From UBA6918 sp040754425 (lineage in GTDB: Bacteria > Pseudomonadota > Gammaproteobacteria > Burkholderiales > Thiobacillaceae): a stretch of 64,000 nucleotides of DNA. The position numbers and the translations under genes were made by a program. Below the pieces are notes generated by a model, which saw only the letters and a program-made list of their open reading frames with translations, was not told where the DNA came from and ran no database searches. How positions within the stretch are numbered: position 1 is the first letter of the stretch; each line of letters begins with the position of its first letter. This document shows positions 38,552 to 47,482 of the stretch, in pieces. Where the stretch lies: positions 1-64,000 of the forward strand of contig JBFMCR010000023.1 in assembly GCA_040754425.1 (NCBI GenBank). The letters run 5' to 3'.

Positions 38552-40666
38552 ATGTCGAAGGCTAACCCCATCACCAAAATCAAGGGCCTTGCCGGCCGCA
38601 TGTCCAGCTCAGTCAAGGGCGTGACGGCGAAAGACCAGACCACCATGATCATGCAGAACCTGCGCAAGCTTGCGGACCGACCCGCAGGCAAGGTTCCGCT
38701 GGTCGGGCGTCTGCCGGTGGAAAAACAGTATCTCTACGTCAGCGGCACCTTGCTGGCTTCCCTGCTGCTGGCAGCCGGCTTTACCGTCTACGGCGCCATC
38801 AAGTCCGGATACCAGGGCCACTACCTCGACCGCGCCGGCTATATCGGCATGCTCTCGCAACGCCTGCCCAGCCTGGCGCAACAGGCCGTGCAGGGCAACG
38901 AAAAGGCTTTCGCGGACCTCGCCGAGGAAACCAGGGACTTCACCTCTACGCTCAGGGAGTTGCAAAATGGCAGCGATGCGGCACCGGCCTCGCCCGGCGA
39001 CGCACAGGCCGTCCTGACACAGATCGACGCCATCTGGAAAAAGCTCGAGCCGCAGGCGCAGATGATTTCCAAAAACCGGACCGTGCTCATCAACCTGAAC
39101 AAGAACATCGCCAAGATCAGTGAGATGTCGAACGACATGCAGGAACTGACCGAGCAGATGGCCGCTTCACTGCTGGAAAGCAACGCCAGCAACCGCATCC
39201 TGTCGAATGCCAACCAGCTGGTGACGCTGACCCAGCGTATCGCCAAGAATGCCAACGCCCTGCAGGCGGCAGACACCCCCAACCCCTCCATCTTTCTGCA
39301 ACTGGAAAAGGACATCACCAGCTTCCGCGACATCGTGGGCACGCTGGAAGAAGCCGCCATCGGCGAATACGCGGGAGAATTGCTCGCCGAGGTCGGCGAC
39401 CAGACAGGCGACCTGGTGGAATCCGTGGGCATCGTGCTGGCCAACACCCCGGAACTGCTGCGCTCAAAATCCGCCGCACGCGACCTGTTCAACAACAGCG
39501 ACCAGTTGCTGAAAGCCGCCACCGAACTGAGCGGCAAATATGGCACGGCCGGCTCGATTTCGTACGCGCTTGCCGCCGTGTTCGCGGTGCTGGCGGTGGC
39601 TTCGCTGGTGATGCTGGGTCTGGTCAACATCAACGAAACCAAGGCCCGCGCCAAGAAGACCGAAGAGGAAAACACCCGCAACCAGGAAGCCATTCTGCGC
39701 CTCATGGACGAGCTGGGCGAACTGGCCGACGGCAACCTGGCGGTGACCGCGAGCGTGACGGAAGACATCACCGGTGCCATCGCCGACTCGATCAACTTCA
39801 CCGTTGAAGAACTGCGTACCCTGGTGCGCAACATCAACAACGCGACCGTGCAGTTGAACAACGCCGTGCGCGACGCCAACCAGATTTCCGAACAGCTCAC
39901 CGCCGCTTCCAAGCGCCAGGCCGACGAAATCGAAGAAACCTCGCAGGCAGTCGTGAACATCTCCCAGTCGGTGCAGCAGGTGTCGCAGAACGCAGCCGAA
40001 TCCGCCCAGGTTGCCGAACAATCCCTGGCGGCCGCGGAAAAAGGCCAGCAGGCGGTACAGAACACCATCGCCGGCATGAACGCCCTGCGCGAGCAGATCC
40101 AGGAAACCTCCAAGCGAATCAAGCGCCTGGGCGAATCCTCGCAGGAGATCGGCGAAATCGTGGAGCTGATTTCCGACATTACCGAACAAACCAACGTGCT
40201 GGCGCTCAATGCCGCCATCCAGGCGGCCTCCGCCGGCGAGGCGGGCCGCGGCTTCTCGGTGGTTGCGGAAGAAGTGCAGCGCCTGGCGGAACGCTCCGCC
40301 GAGGCCACAAAGCAGATCGCCGCGATCGTGAAGACCATTCAGTCGGACACCCAGGACACCGTGGCGGCCATGGAAATCTCCACCCAGGGCGTGGTGGAAG
40401 GCGCCAAGCTGTCCGATGCGGCCGGTCAGACCCTGAACGAGATCGGCGAAGTGTCGAAGAAACTCGCCACGCTGATTGCCGGCATCTCGGCGGCGACCCA
40501 GAGCCAGGCGGAGGCTACTGCCAGGGTGGCGGAAACCATGCAGGACATTCGCAACATTTCCATGCAGACCAGTGAAGGTACGCGCCAGACCGCACAGTCG
40601 ATCGGCAGCCTGACCAAGCTGGCCGAATCGCTGAAAGACTCGGTGTCCGGCTTCAAGCTCGCCTGA
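38552..40666 (+). CDS. pilJ: Methyl-accepting chemoreceptor PilJ
   Basis: 704 residues. An N-terminal transmembrane helix near residue 65 is followed by a PilJ-type periplasmic helical domain, a second membrane helix near residue 335, HAMP-like linker, and a C-terminal signalling coil with the hairpin tip EITEQTNVLALNAAIQAA. The start at ATG 38552 is preceded by GGAG. It senses surface contact or pilin state in the Pil-Chp system. Confidence 0.95.
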   Translation: MSKANPITKIKGLAGRMSSSVKGVTAKDQTTMIMQNLRKLADRPAGKVPLVGRLPVEKQYLYVSGTLLASLLLAAGFTVYGAIKSGYQGHYLDRAGYIGMLSQRLPSLAQQAVQGNEKAFADLAEETRDFTSTLRELQNGSDAAPASPGDAQAVLTQIDAIWKKLEPQAQMISKNRTVLINLNKNIAKISEMSNDMQELTEQMAASLLESNASNRILSNANQLVTLTQRIAKNANALQAADTPNPSIFLQLEKDITSFRDIVGTLEEAAIGEYAGELLAEVGDQTGDLVESVGIVLANTPELLRSKSAARDLFNNSDQLLKAATELSGKYGTAGSISYALAAVFAVLAVASLVMLGLVNINETKARAKKTEEENTRNQEAILRLMDELGELADGNLAVTASVTEDITGAIADSINFTVEELRTLVRNINNATVQLNNAVRDANQISEQLTAASKRQADEIEETSQAVVNISQSVQQVSQNAAESAQVAEQSLAAAEKGQQAVQNTIAGMNALREQIQETSKRIKRLGESSQEIGEIVELISDITEQTNVLALNAAIQAASAGEAGRGFSVVAEEVQRLAERSAEATKQIAAIVKTIQSDTQDTVAAMEISTQGVVEGAKLSDAAGQTLNEIGEVSKKLATLIAGISAATQSQAEATARVAETMQDIRNISMQTSEGTRQTAQSIGSLTKLAESLKDSVSGFKLA

Positions 40667-40696
40667 TCGTCCGTATGATATTCGAGGAATTGCCGC

Positions 40697-43600
40697 ATGA
40701 GTGCCACGCTGGATTTTGATACCGGACCGCTGAACTGGGTACGCGGCGATATCGAAAACGCCTTCAAGGGCGCCGCCGAACGAATCCGCGCCTTTGGCGC
40801 CGACCGGAGCCTGGAGAACGCCCTGCGTCTTGCGCGCGATGAGATTCACGGGGCAACCGGCGCCATGCGCATGGTCGGGCTGGAAGGCGCCGCCAAGGTC
40901 ATCGCCGCACTGGAAGACGCACTTGCGGCCATGGATGAAAAAACCATCGCGGCCGACGAGCTCAACACCAAGGTAGCGCTCGATGCGATCGAAGCCCTGC
41001 AAAAGTGGCTGGTGCGCATGGCAGAAGGCCGCGGCGAAGGCGAGCTTGCGCTGTTCCCGACCTATCGCAGGCTGCGCGAGCTGGTCGGTGCTGAAAAAGT
41101 GTTCGAAGGCGAGCTGTTCTATCCTGATCTCAAGATTCAGGTGACAGCCGAAACTCAGCCCGGCATCTCCCAGGAAGAGTTGTCGCAACGCGTCAAAGGC
41201 TCGCGCGCCGGCTTCCAGCGCGGGCTGCTTGCCTTCCTGCGCGGCACCAAGCCTGAAGCCGGGCTTGCCGCCATGGCAAAATCGCTTGCCGAAGTCGAGT
41301 CATGCGTCTCCTCGCAGGCGGCACGCGCTTTCTGGTGGGCATGCAAAGGCTTTGTCGACGCCTTGATCAACAAGGGCGTCGAGCCGGATTTCCACGTCAA
41401 GCAGCTGCTTGCGCGCATCGACCTGCAGATGCGCAAGCTCATAGAAGGCTCTCCCCAGGTTGCCGAACAGCTGATGCGCGATGCGCTGTTCTTTATTGCC
41501 AAGAGCAAGTCCGTAGGCAGCGATTCGGAGGCCGTGCGTTCGGCTTTCGGCCTCGACAAATATCTGCCCAAACACCAGATGGATGCGGAACAGATGGCGC
41601 GTGCACGCCCGGTACTGAAGCTGCTCAAGGAAACGCTCGGCGAGGCGCGCAATCACTGGCACGGCTTTTCCGAAGGCAGGCAGGACGCGCTGGAACCCTT
41701 CCGGGCCGCAGTCGGACGCCTATCTACACAGTCCGGCGCCCTTGGCGTACCGGTTGCGGGAGAACTGATCGCGGCCATCGGCAAGACTATCGAAGCCATG
41801 GGCGGGCTTTCCGGCGATGCCCTGTCCGCCGCTCAGCTTGAGATCGCAACCACCCTGTTGTTCCTGCAAAACGCCGTGGACAGTGAAGACATCCTCGATC
41901 CGGATTTCGAGTCGCGCGCACTAAGCCAGATGCGCCGCCTGGACGCCGCCAGCGCCGGCCACGCCGAACTCAGCGCTTCCGATCTCATGGACGAAGGCTC
42001 GCGCAAGGCGGCGGAACACGCCCTGCTCGCCCAGCTGGGCCAGGAAATCCGCAGCAGCCTGCAGCAAATGGAAGAGGCGCTCGACGCGTTCTTCCGCGAC
42101 ACCGAGGCCCGCAACGGCCTGGCTTCGCTCGACATCCTCGCCGCCCAGGTACAGGGTGCCTTGGCCATCCTGGAACAGGCCGAGGCAGGGAAGTTGCTGC
42201 AAAGCAGCATGGAACTGATCCGGCCCTACGTCATTTCCGGCACACCGAGCGACGAGGAGAAGACGCGCATCGCCGACGCGCTCTCCAGCCTGGGTCTTTT
42301 CATCGAAGCGCATTGCGCCGGCCGCGAAGACGCCGGGCGCATTCTGCAGCCCGCCCTGGCCGCCTTCGGGCTGGCCGAACCACAGCCCGAGCCCAAGGAA
42401 AACGAAGATTTTTTCGTATCTGAGGCGGCATCCACGACCGCCTCGGAAATCGAACTCGATCACATGGAGCTTGCCATCGCCGCTGCGGTAAACGAATCCG
42501 CGCCGGCAGGCGAACCCTCAACGGGGGCCGAGCCCGGGCATGAGCCGCATGCCCTCGAACTGCCGCCGTTCGGGATGGAGCCGCTCGCCGAAGCACCCGA
42601 AGCAGCGGTCGAAGCTGCAGCCGTCGAGCCGCAGGAGGCGGAAATCGACGAGTCCTTGCTCGACCTGGAGTCCTATGCCAAGTGGCAGGCCCGCCAAGAA
42701 CAGGCTGCAGCCGCCACTGAGACCGTCCCGGCTGCATCCGCCGAATCCCCGGCTGAAAAACCCGCTGCCGCCGGCGAACCGGCTGCCACCCCGCCTGCGC
42801 CTGCCGCTGCCCCCGAAATCGATCCCGAACTGCTGGATATCTTCCTGGAGGAGGCCGGCGAAGTTCTCGACAACATGGCGAATGCTACCGATGCCTGCGA
42901 GGACAATGCCGACGACCGCGAAAGCCTGACCGTTGTCCGCCGCGCCTTCCACACCCTGAAGGGCAGCGGCCGCATGGTCGGCCTTACCGACTTTGGCGAG
43001 GCTGCCTGGGGCATGGAACAGCTGATGAACGGCTGGCTTGCGGCCGAAAAACCCGCGACCGCTCCGCTCATCGCCCTCGTGCGTCGCGCGCATGACTTGT
43101 TCGAAAACTGGGTCGCGCAATTGCGCGAGAACCCCGCTGCCCTCGTAGACGCCGGCAGCCTGCTGGCCGAAGCCCATGAGGTGGCGCATGGACCGCAGGA
43201 AACAGTGGAGGAGAAAACGGTTGCGGAAGTGCCCGCAACCGAACCCGCACTGGAATCGCTTGTCATCGAAGCGCCAGAACCCATCGAGATTTCCGCGCCC
43301 GCCGCCGAGGCGTCGCCTGTTGCAGAACCTGCATCTGAAGCAAGCGAAACGGTAATGGAGCGCAAAATCGAAGCCGAAGCTGAAGTCGGGGCCAAGGCGG
43401 AAGAAGGCGAAGGCGAGGAAATCCAGATTGGCGCCGTGCGCCTGTCGGCCGCCTTGTTCGATATTTTCCAAAGCGAATCCGAGGCCCTGGCAAAGACCCT
43501 GGCCGAGGAGATCGAGCGCCTGTCCGAAAACGACCATGCCGTCATTAGCGACGTTGCGCGCCGCGGCGTCCATACGCTGGCCGGCATCGCAGGCACCACC

Positions 43601-46414
43601 GGGTTCGTGCAGCTTGCCAATCTCGCTTCCGCCGTCGAATCCTATTTCAGGAAACTCGATGTGCGCCCCGTTCCCAAGGCCGCACTCGGCACCGTCCTGG
43701 AGGCGCTCAAGCGCATCAACGGCATGATCGAGAGCCTGCATGCGCGCATTGTGCCCATGCAGGCCGCACCACTGATCTACACCCTGAATCAGCTGCCGCT
43801 CGATGCAGAAGAAACCGCGCAAGCTGCCGCGCCGGAAACAGTCGAACCTGTTGTGGAAGAAATCGAGATCAGCGCACCGGCGCCCGAATCCGAGGAAAGC
43901 GCGCCGTCCATCGGGTTTCCCGGCGAGGCGGCTGCAGCGACGGGGTCTGAGGCGGAAGCGGCAATCGAAACGCCCGCTCCGGCCATCGAGAAAGTCAGCG
44001 AGGAAATCGAGCTGGCCAACATGGTGGCGCAGACACCGGCTCCGGCCCCGCCCCCTGTTTTCGAGGAGCGCACCATACAGGACGAGATCGACCCGGTGCT
44101 GTTGCCTATCTTCCTGGAAGAGGCCGAAACGCTCGTGCCGGAAGCCGCGCAGGCCCTGCGCAAATGGATGGCAGACCCCAACGACACCGAGGGGCCTTCC
44201 GCTTTGCGCCGCGTATTGCATACGGTCAAGGGCTCCGCCCGCATGGCTGGCGCCATGCGACTGGGCGAACTGACCCACATCATGGAGTCACAGGTCATTT
44301 CCGTGCTCGATGGCCAGGTGACTGCCGATGCCGCCGTGCTGGAAAAGCTCGAAGAGCAATTCGACCACCTTGCCTCCGCGGTCGACCGCCTCAAGTACGG
44401 CACGCACGAGTCGGTCGAAACCCGGCATGTCGAGACCGAGGCTGCCGATGCCGACGTGCTGGTGCCGGGCATGGAGAAAGCCGCCGAGGCCGAGGAGCGG
44501 CCGGAGGCGCCGCCCGCAGAAGCCACGCCAGCCCCGCAGCGCGCTCAGGCAGCCGCACCCGCGGCAGTCGAAGCGGTGCACCGTGAAAGCGCCACCCTGC
44601 GCGTGCGCGCGGACTGGGTCGACCGCATGGTCAACCAGGCCGGCGAAGTGGCGATTGCGCGCTCGCGCATCGAAAGCCAGATGTACGCGTTGAAGCGGCA
44701 GACCGCGGAACTCTCGGAAGCCCTGCGCCGCCTGCGCGACCACCTGCGCGAGGTGGAAATCCAGGCCGAATCGCAGATGCAGGCCACCTTCCAGAGCCAG
44801 GCCGAGAAGGAACAGTTCGACCCGCTGGAATTCGATCGCTTCACGCGTTTCCAGGAAGTCACGCGCTTTTTGGCGGAAAGCGTGCACGACATTTTTACCG
44901 TGCAGCAGACGCTCACCACCCAGCTGGGCGAAGCCGATGCGGCGCTGCTGCAACAGGCGCGAATGAACCGCGAACTGCAGCAAAGCCTGATGCGCGTGCG
45001 CATGGTGCCCTTGTACAGCGTGTCCGAACGGCTGTACCGCGTGGTGCGCCAGACGGCGCGCGACTTGAACAAACGCGCGCAACTGGACATCCAGGGCGGC
45101 GACATCGAAATCGACCGCGGCGTGCTCGAGAAAATCGTCGCGCCCATCGAGCATTTGTTGCGCAACTCCATCGCCCATGGCCTGGAAACGCCGGAAGGGC
45201 GCGCGCAGGCCGGCAAGCCGGAACTCGGCGAGGTCAGGCTCATCGCCAGGCACGAGGGCAACGAGATGGTGCTGCGCGTGAGCGACGACGGCGCCGGCCT
45301 GGACCTGAAGCGCATACACGAGAAGGCCGTCGAACGCGGATTGCTCGACCCCGGCGTCGAACCCGGCAACCAGCAGCTGGCGCAAATGATCTTCGTGCCA
45401 GGTTTCTCCACCGCCGACGAAGTCACGCAGGTCGCCGGACGCGGCGTCGGCATGGACGTGGTCAAGAACGAGATTGCCGGCCTGGGCGGCCGCGTCGAAA
45501 TCGACACCGAAACCGGCAAGGGCACGACCTTCACCATTTATCTGCCGCTGACTCTGGCGGTGACGCAGGCGGTCATCATCACCGCGAACAAGAACGAATA
45601 TGCCCTGCCGGCCACGCTGGTGGAGCAGGTGCAGGAACTGAAGCCGGAGCAGCTTGCCGCTGCGCTGCGGGCCCGCGCCATCGAATGGCGCGGTAACAGC
45701 TACCCGTTGTTCTATCTGCCCCATCTGCTTGGGCAGAACGACGCACTGCACGAAGTGCAGCGCTTCAATGCCATCGTCCTGATGAAGAGCGCTGCCTCAC
45801 ATGCCGCGATCCTCGTCGACACGGTCGAGGGTGCACGCGAAGTCGTGGTCAAGAACATCGGCCCGCAGGTCTCGCGTATCACCGGCATCGCCGGCGCCAC
45901 CGTGCGCGGCGACGGCAAGGTGGTGCTGATCCTGAACCCGGTACCGCTTGCCATCCGAGCGCTCAATCTGCCGATGGAAACCGTGCGCGTGGTAGCGCCG
46001 GAAACGGTTGCCCAGGAAGAGGCTGCCCAGCCGCCGCTGATCATGATCGTCGACGATTCGCTGACGGTGCGCAAGATCACCAGCCGCCTGATGGCGCGCG
46101 AAGGCTACCGCGTCGAAACCGCAAAGGACGGCGTCGATGCCCTGGAGAAGATGAACGACATCCTGCCGGATGTCGTGCTGCTTGACGTCGAAATGCCGCG
46201 CATGGACGGCTTTGAGCTTGCGCGTGTCATGCGCAACGACAGCCGCCTCAAAAGCGTGCCCATCATCATGATCACCTCGCGCACCGCAGACAAGCACCGC
46301 AACCACGCGCTGGAAATCGGCGTCAACGTCTACATGGGCAAGCCGTACCAGGAGGCGGTGCTGCTTTCGTACATCGCCGATCTGCTGGGCGAACGCGCTC
46401 TGATATCGGTCTGA
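40697..46414 (+). CDS. pilL: Chemotaxis-like hybrid histidine kinase PilL/ChpA
   Basis: 1905 residues. Multiple Hpt domains are separated by long Ala/Glu/Pro-rich linkers; recognisable phospho-acceptor segments are HTLKGSGRMVG, HTLAGIAGTTG and HTVKGSARMAG, with degenerate ones near the N-terminus. The CheA catalytic core follows (LRNSIAHGLETPEGR, GRGVGMDVVKNEI), then a CheW-like domain and a C-terminal receiver (MIVDDSLTVRKITS; LLDVEMPRMDG). It phosphorylates PilG and PilH to drive twitching. No pilK or chpB follows; a terminator ends the operon. Confidence 0.95.
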   Translation: MSATLDFDTGPLNWVRGDIENAFKGAAERIRAFGADRSLENALRLARDEIHGATGAMRMVGLEGAAKVIAALEDALAAMDEKTIAADELNTKVALDAIEALQKWLVRMAEGRGEGELALFPTYRRLRELVGAEKVFEGELFYPDLKIQVTAETQPGISQEELSQRVKGSRAGFQRGLLAFLRGTKPEAGLAAMAKSLAEVESCVSSQAARAFWWACKGFVDALINKGVEPDFHVKQLLARIDLQMRKLIEGSPQVAEQLMRDALFFIAKSKSVGSDSEAVRSAFGLDKYLPKHQMDAEQMARARPVLKLLKETLGEARNHWHGFSEGRQDALEPFRAAVGRLSTQSGALGVPVAGELIAAIGKTIEAMGGLSGDALSAAQLEIATTLLFLQNAVDSEDILDPDFESRALSQMRRLDAASAGHAELSASDLMDEGSRKAAEHALLAQLGQEIRSSLQQMEEALDAFFRDTEARNGLASLDILAAQVQGALAILEQAEAGKLLQSSMELIRPYVISGTPSDEEKTRIADALSSLGLFIEAHCAGREDAGRILQPALAAFGLAEPQPEPKENEDFFVSEAASTTASEIELDHMELAIAAAVNESAPAGEPSTGAEPGHEPHALELPPFGMEPLAEAPEAAVEAAAVEPQEAEIDESLLDLESYAKWQARQEQAAAATETVPAASAESPAEKPAAAGEPAATPPAPAAAPEIDPELLDIFLEEAGEVLDNMANATDACEDNADDRESLTVVRRAFHTLKGSGRMVGLTDFGEAAWGMEQLMNGWLAAEKPATAPLIALVRRAHDLFENWVAQLRENPAALVDAGSLLAEAHEVAHGPQETVEEKTVAEVPATEPALESLVIEAPEPIEISAPAAEASPVAEPASEASETVMERKIEAEAEVGAKAEEGEGEEIQIGAVRLSAALFDIFQSESEALAKTLAEEIERLSENDHAVISDVARRGVHTLAGIAGTTGFVQLANLASAVESYFRKLDVRPVPKAALGTVLEALKRINGMIESLHARIVPMQAAPLIYTLNQLPLDAEETAQAAAPETVEPVVEEIEISAPAPESEESAPSIGFPGEAAAATGSEAEAAIETPAPAIEKVSEEIELANMVAQTPAPAPPPVFEERTIQDEIDPVLLPIFLEEAETLVPEAAQALRKWMADPNDTEGPSALRRVLHTVKGSARMAGAMRLGELTHIMESQVISVLDGQVTADAAVLEKLEEQFDHLASAVDRLKYGTHESVETRHVETEAADADVLVPGMEKAAEAEERPEAPPAEATPAPQRAQAAAPAAVEAVHRESATLRVRADWVDRMVNQAGEVAIARSRIESQMYALKRQTAELSEALRRLRDHLREVEIQAESQMQATFQSQAEKEQFDPLEFDRFTRFQEVTRFLAESVHDIFTVQQTLTTQLGEADAALLQQARMNRELQQSLMRVRMVPLYSVSERLYRVVRQTARDLNKRAQLDIQGGDIEIDRGVLEKIVAPIEHLLRNSIAHGLETPEGRAQAGKPELGEVRLIARHEGNEMVLRVSDDGAGLDLKRIHEKAVERGLLDPGVEPGNQQLAQMIFVPGFSTADEVTQVAGRGVGMDVVKNEIAGLGGRVEIDTETGKGTTFTIYLPLTLAVTQAVIITANKNEYALPATLVEQVQELKPEQLAAALRARAIEWRGNSYPLFYLPHLLGQNDALHEVQRFNAIVLMKSAASHAAILVDTVEGAREVVVKNIGPQVSRITGIAGATVRGDGKVVLILNPVPLAIRALNLPMETVRVVAPETVAQEEAAQPPLIMIVDDSLTVRKITSRLMAREGYRVETAKDGVDALEKMNDILPDVVLLDVEMPRMDGFELARVMRNDSRLKSVPIIMITSRTADKHRNHALEIGVNVYMGKPYQEAVLLSYIADLLGERALISV

Positions 46415-46433
46415 TGGACGCTGCGGCAAGACA

Positions 46434-46463
46434 CGAAAAAGGCGGCGCCGGCCGCTTTTTTCG
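46434..46463. terminator. Bidirectional terminator, pilL/uppP
   Basis: A 13-bp stem, CGAAAAAGGCGGC with GCCGCTTTTTTCG (one G-U pair), and a GCCG loop. T-rich on the right and A-rich on the left, it can serve both convergent genes. Confidence 0.9.
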
Positions 46464-47297
46464 TCAGCCGACAGCCGGGGTGCTCCAGTCGACCAAGCCT
46501 GTATATGCAGTCAACAGCACCACCGCGCCGAACACGATGCGGTACCAGGCGAACACCGTGAAATCGTGCCTGGATATGAAGCGTACCAAGGCGCGCACCG
46601 CTATTGCCGCGCTGACGAAGGAGGCGGCAAAACCGACCGCCAGCATCTCGATGTCATCCTGACTGAAGAGGTGCCAGTGCATGTACATCTCATAGAGCGA
46701 AGCGATACCCAGCGTCGGCACTGCCAGGAAAAACGAAAATTCCGTGGCCGCCTTGCGCGTCAGGCCGTACAACAGCCCGCCGATGATGGTTGCACCGGAG
46801 CGGGAAGTGCCCGGGATCAGGGCCAGGGCCTGGATGAAGCCCATCACCAGGGCGTCCTTCCAGGTTATCTTATCGACCTCGTCGATATGCTTGCTGTGGG
46901 GCATTTTTTCCGCCCACAGGATGGCAATGCCGCCGACGATGAAAGCCAGCGCCACCGGAACCGGCGAAAACAGCGCGGCCTTGATCTGCTGGCCGAACAG
47001 AAGGCCGATGACTGCCAGCGGCAGAAAGGCCAGAAACAAGTTGAGCACGAAGCGGTTCGCCACCGGATCGCGCCCGAGGCCCGCTGCGACAAAGGCAAAG
47101 CGCGCGCGGTAGTCCCATACCACGGCCAGGATCGCGCCCAGCTGGATGGCGATTTCGAACACCTTGCCTTTGTCATTGTTGAATCCGAGCATATCTCCGG
47201 CCAAAATCAGGTGCCCGGTGCTGGAGATGGGCAGAAACTCGGTCAGCCCCTCCACGATGCCCATGACCAGGGCTTTCAGAACAAGAACGATATCCAT
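46464..47297 (-). CDS. uppP: Undecaprenyl-diphosphatase
   Basis: 277 residues, about eight membrane helices. The family motifs are present: GLTEFLPISSTGHLIL, and PGTSRSGATIIGGLLYGL. It recycles undecaprenyl pyrophosphate, the lipid carrier for cell wall and polysaccharide precursors, on the periplasmic face. It converges with pilL at a shared terminator. Confidence 0.97.
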   Translation of the reverse strand: MDIVLVLKALVMGIVEGLTEFLPISSTGHLILAGDMLGFNNDKGKVFEIAIQLGAILAVVWDYRARFAFVAAGLGRDPVANRFVLNLFLAFLPLAVIGLLFGQQIKAALFSPVPVALAFIVGGIAILWAEKMPHSKHIDEVDKITWKDALVMGFIQALALIPGTSRSGATIIGGLLYGLTRKAATEFSFFLAVPTLGIASLYEMYMHWHLFSQDDIEMLAVGFAASFVSAAIAVRALVRFISRHDFTVFAWYRIVFGAVVLLTAYTGLVDWSTPAVG

Positions 47298-47482
47298 GTG
47301 TGATGCGCTTATGCGGCGTGATGCCGGGCTCCATCATAACGCATGACGGGGAAGCGGCAGTGACGCCAGCCCACAAACCTGGCACGGGCAGAGCCTTGTC
47401 CGGCCAAGGCCGGCCGAAAATTCCATCGAAGTAAGCCGTTTGTCCTATAGCCACCCCTACAGCCCCGCCTCAAACTTGCCCG

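Noticed and set aside
39464..45751. Large minus-strand ORFs opposite pilJ and pilL
   Set aside because: Composition shadows of the heptad and Ala/Glu-rich coding sequence on the plus strand; no recognisable domains.
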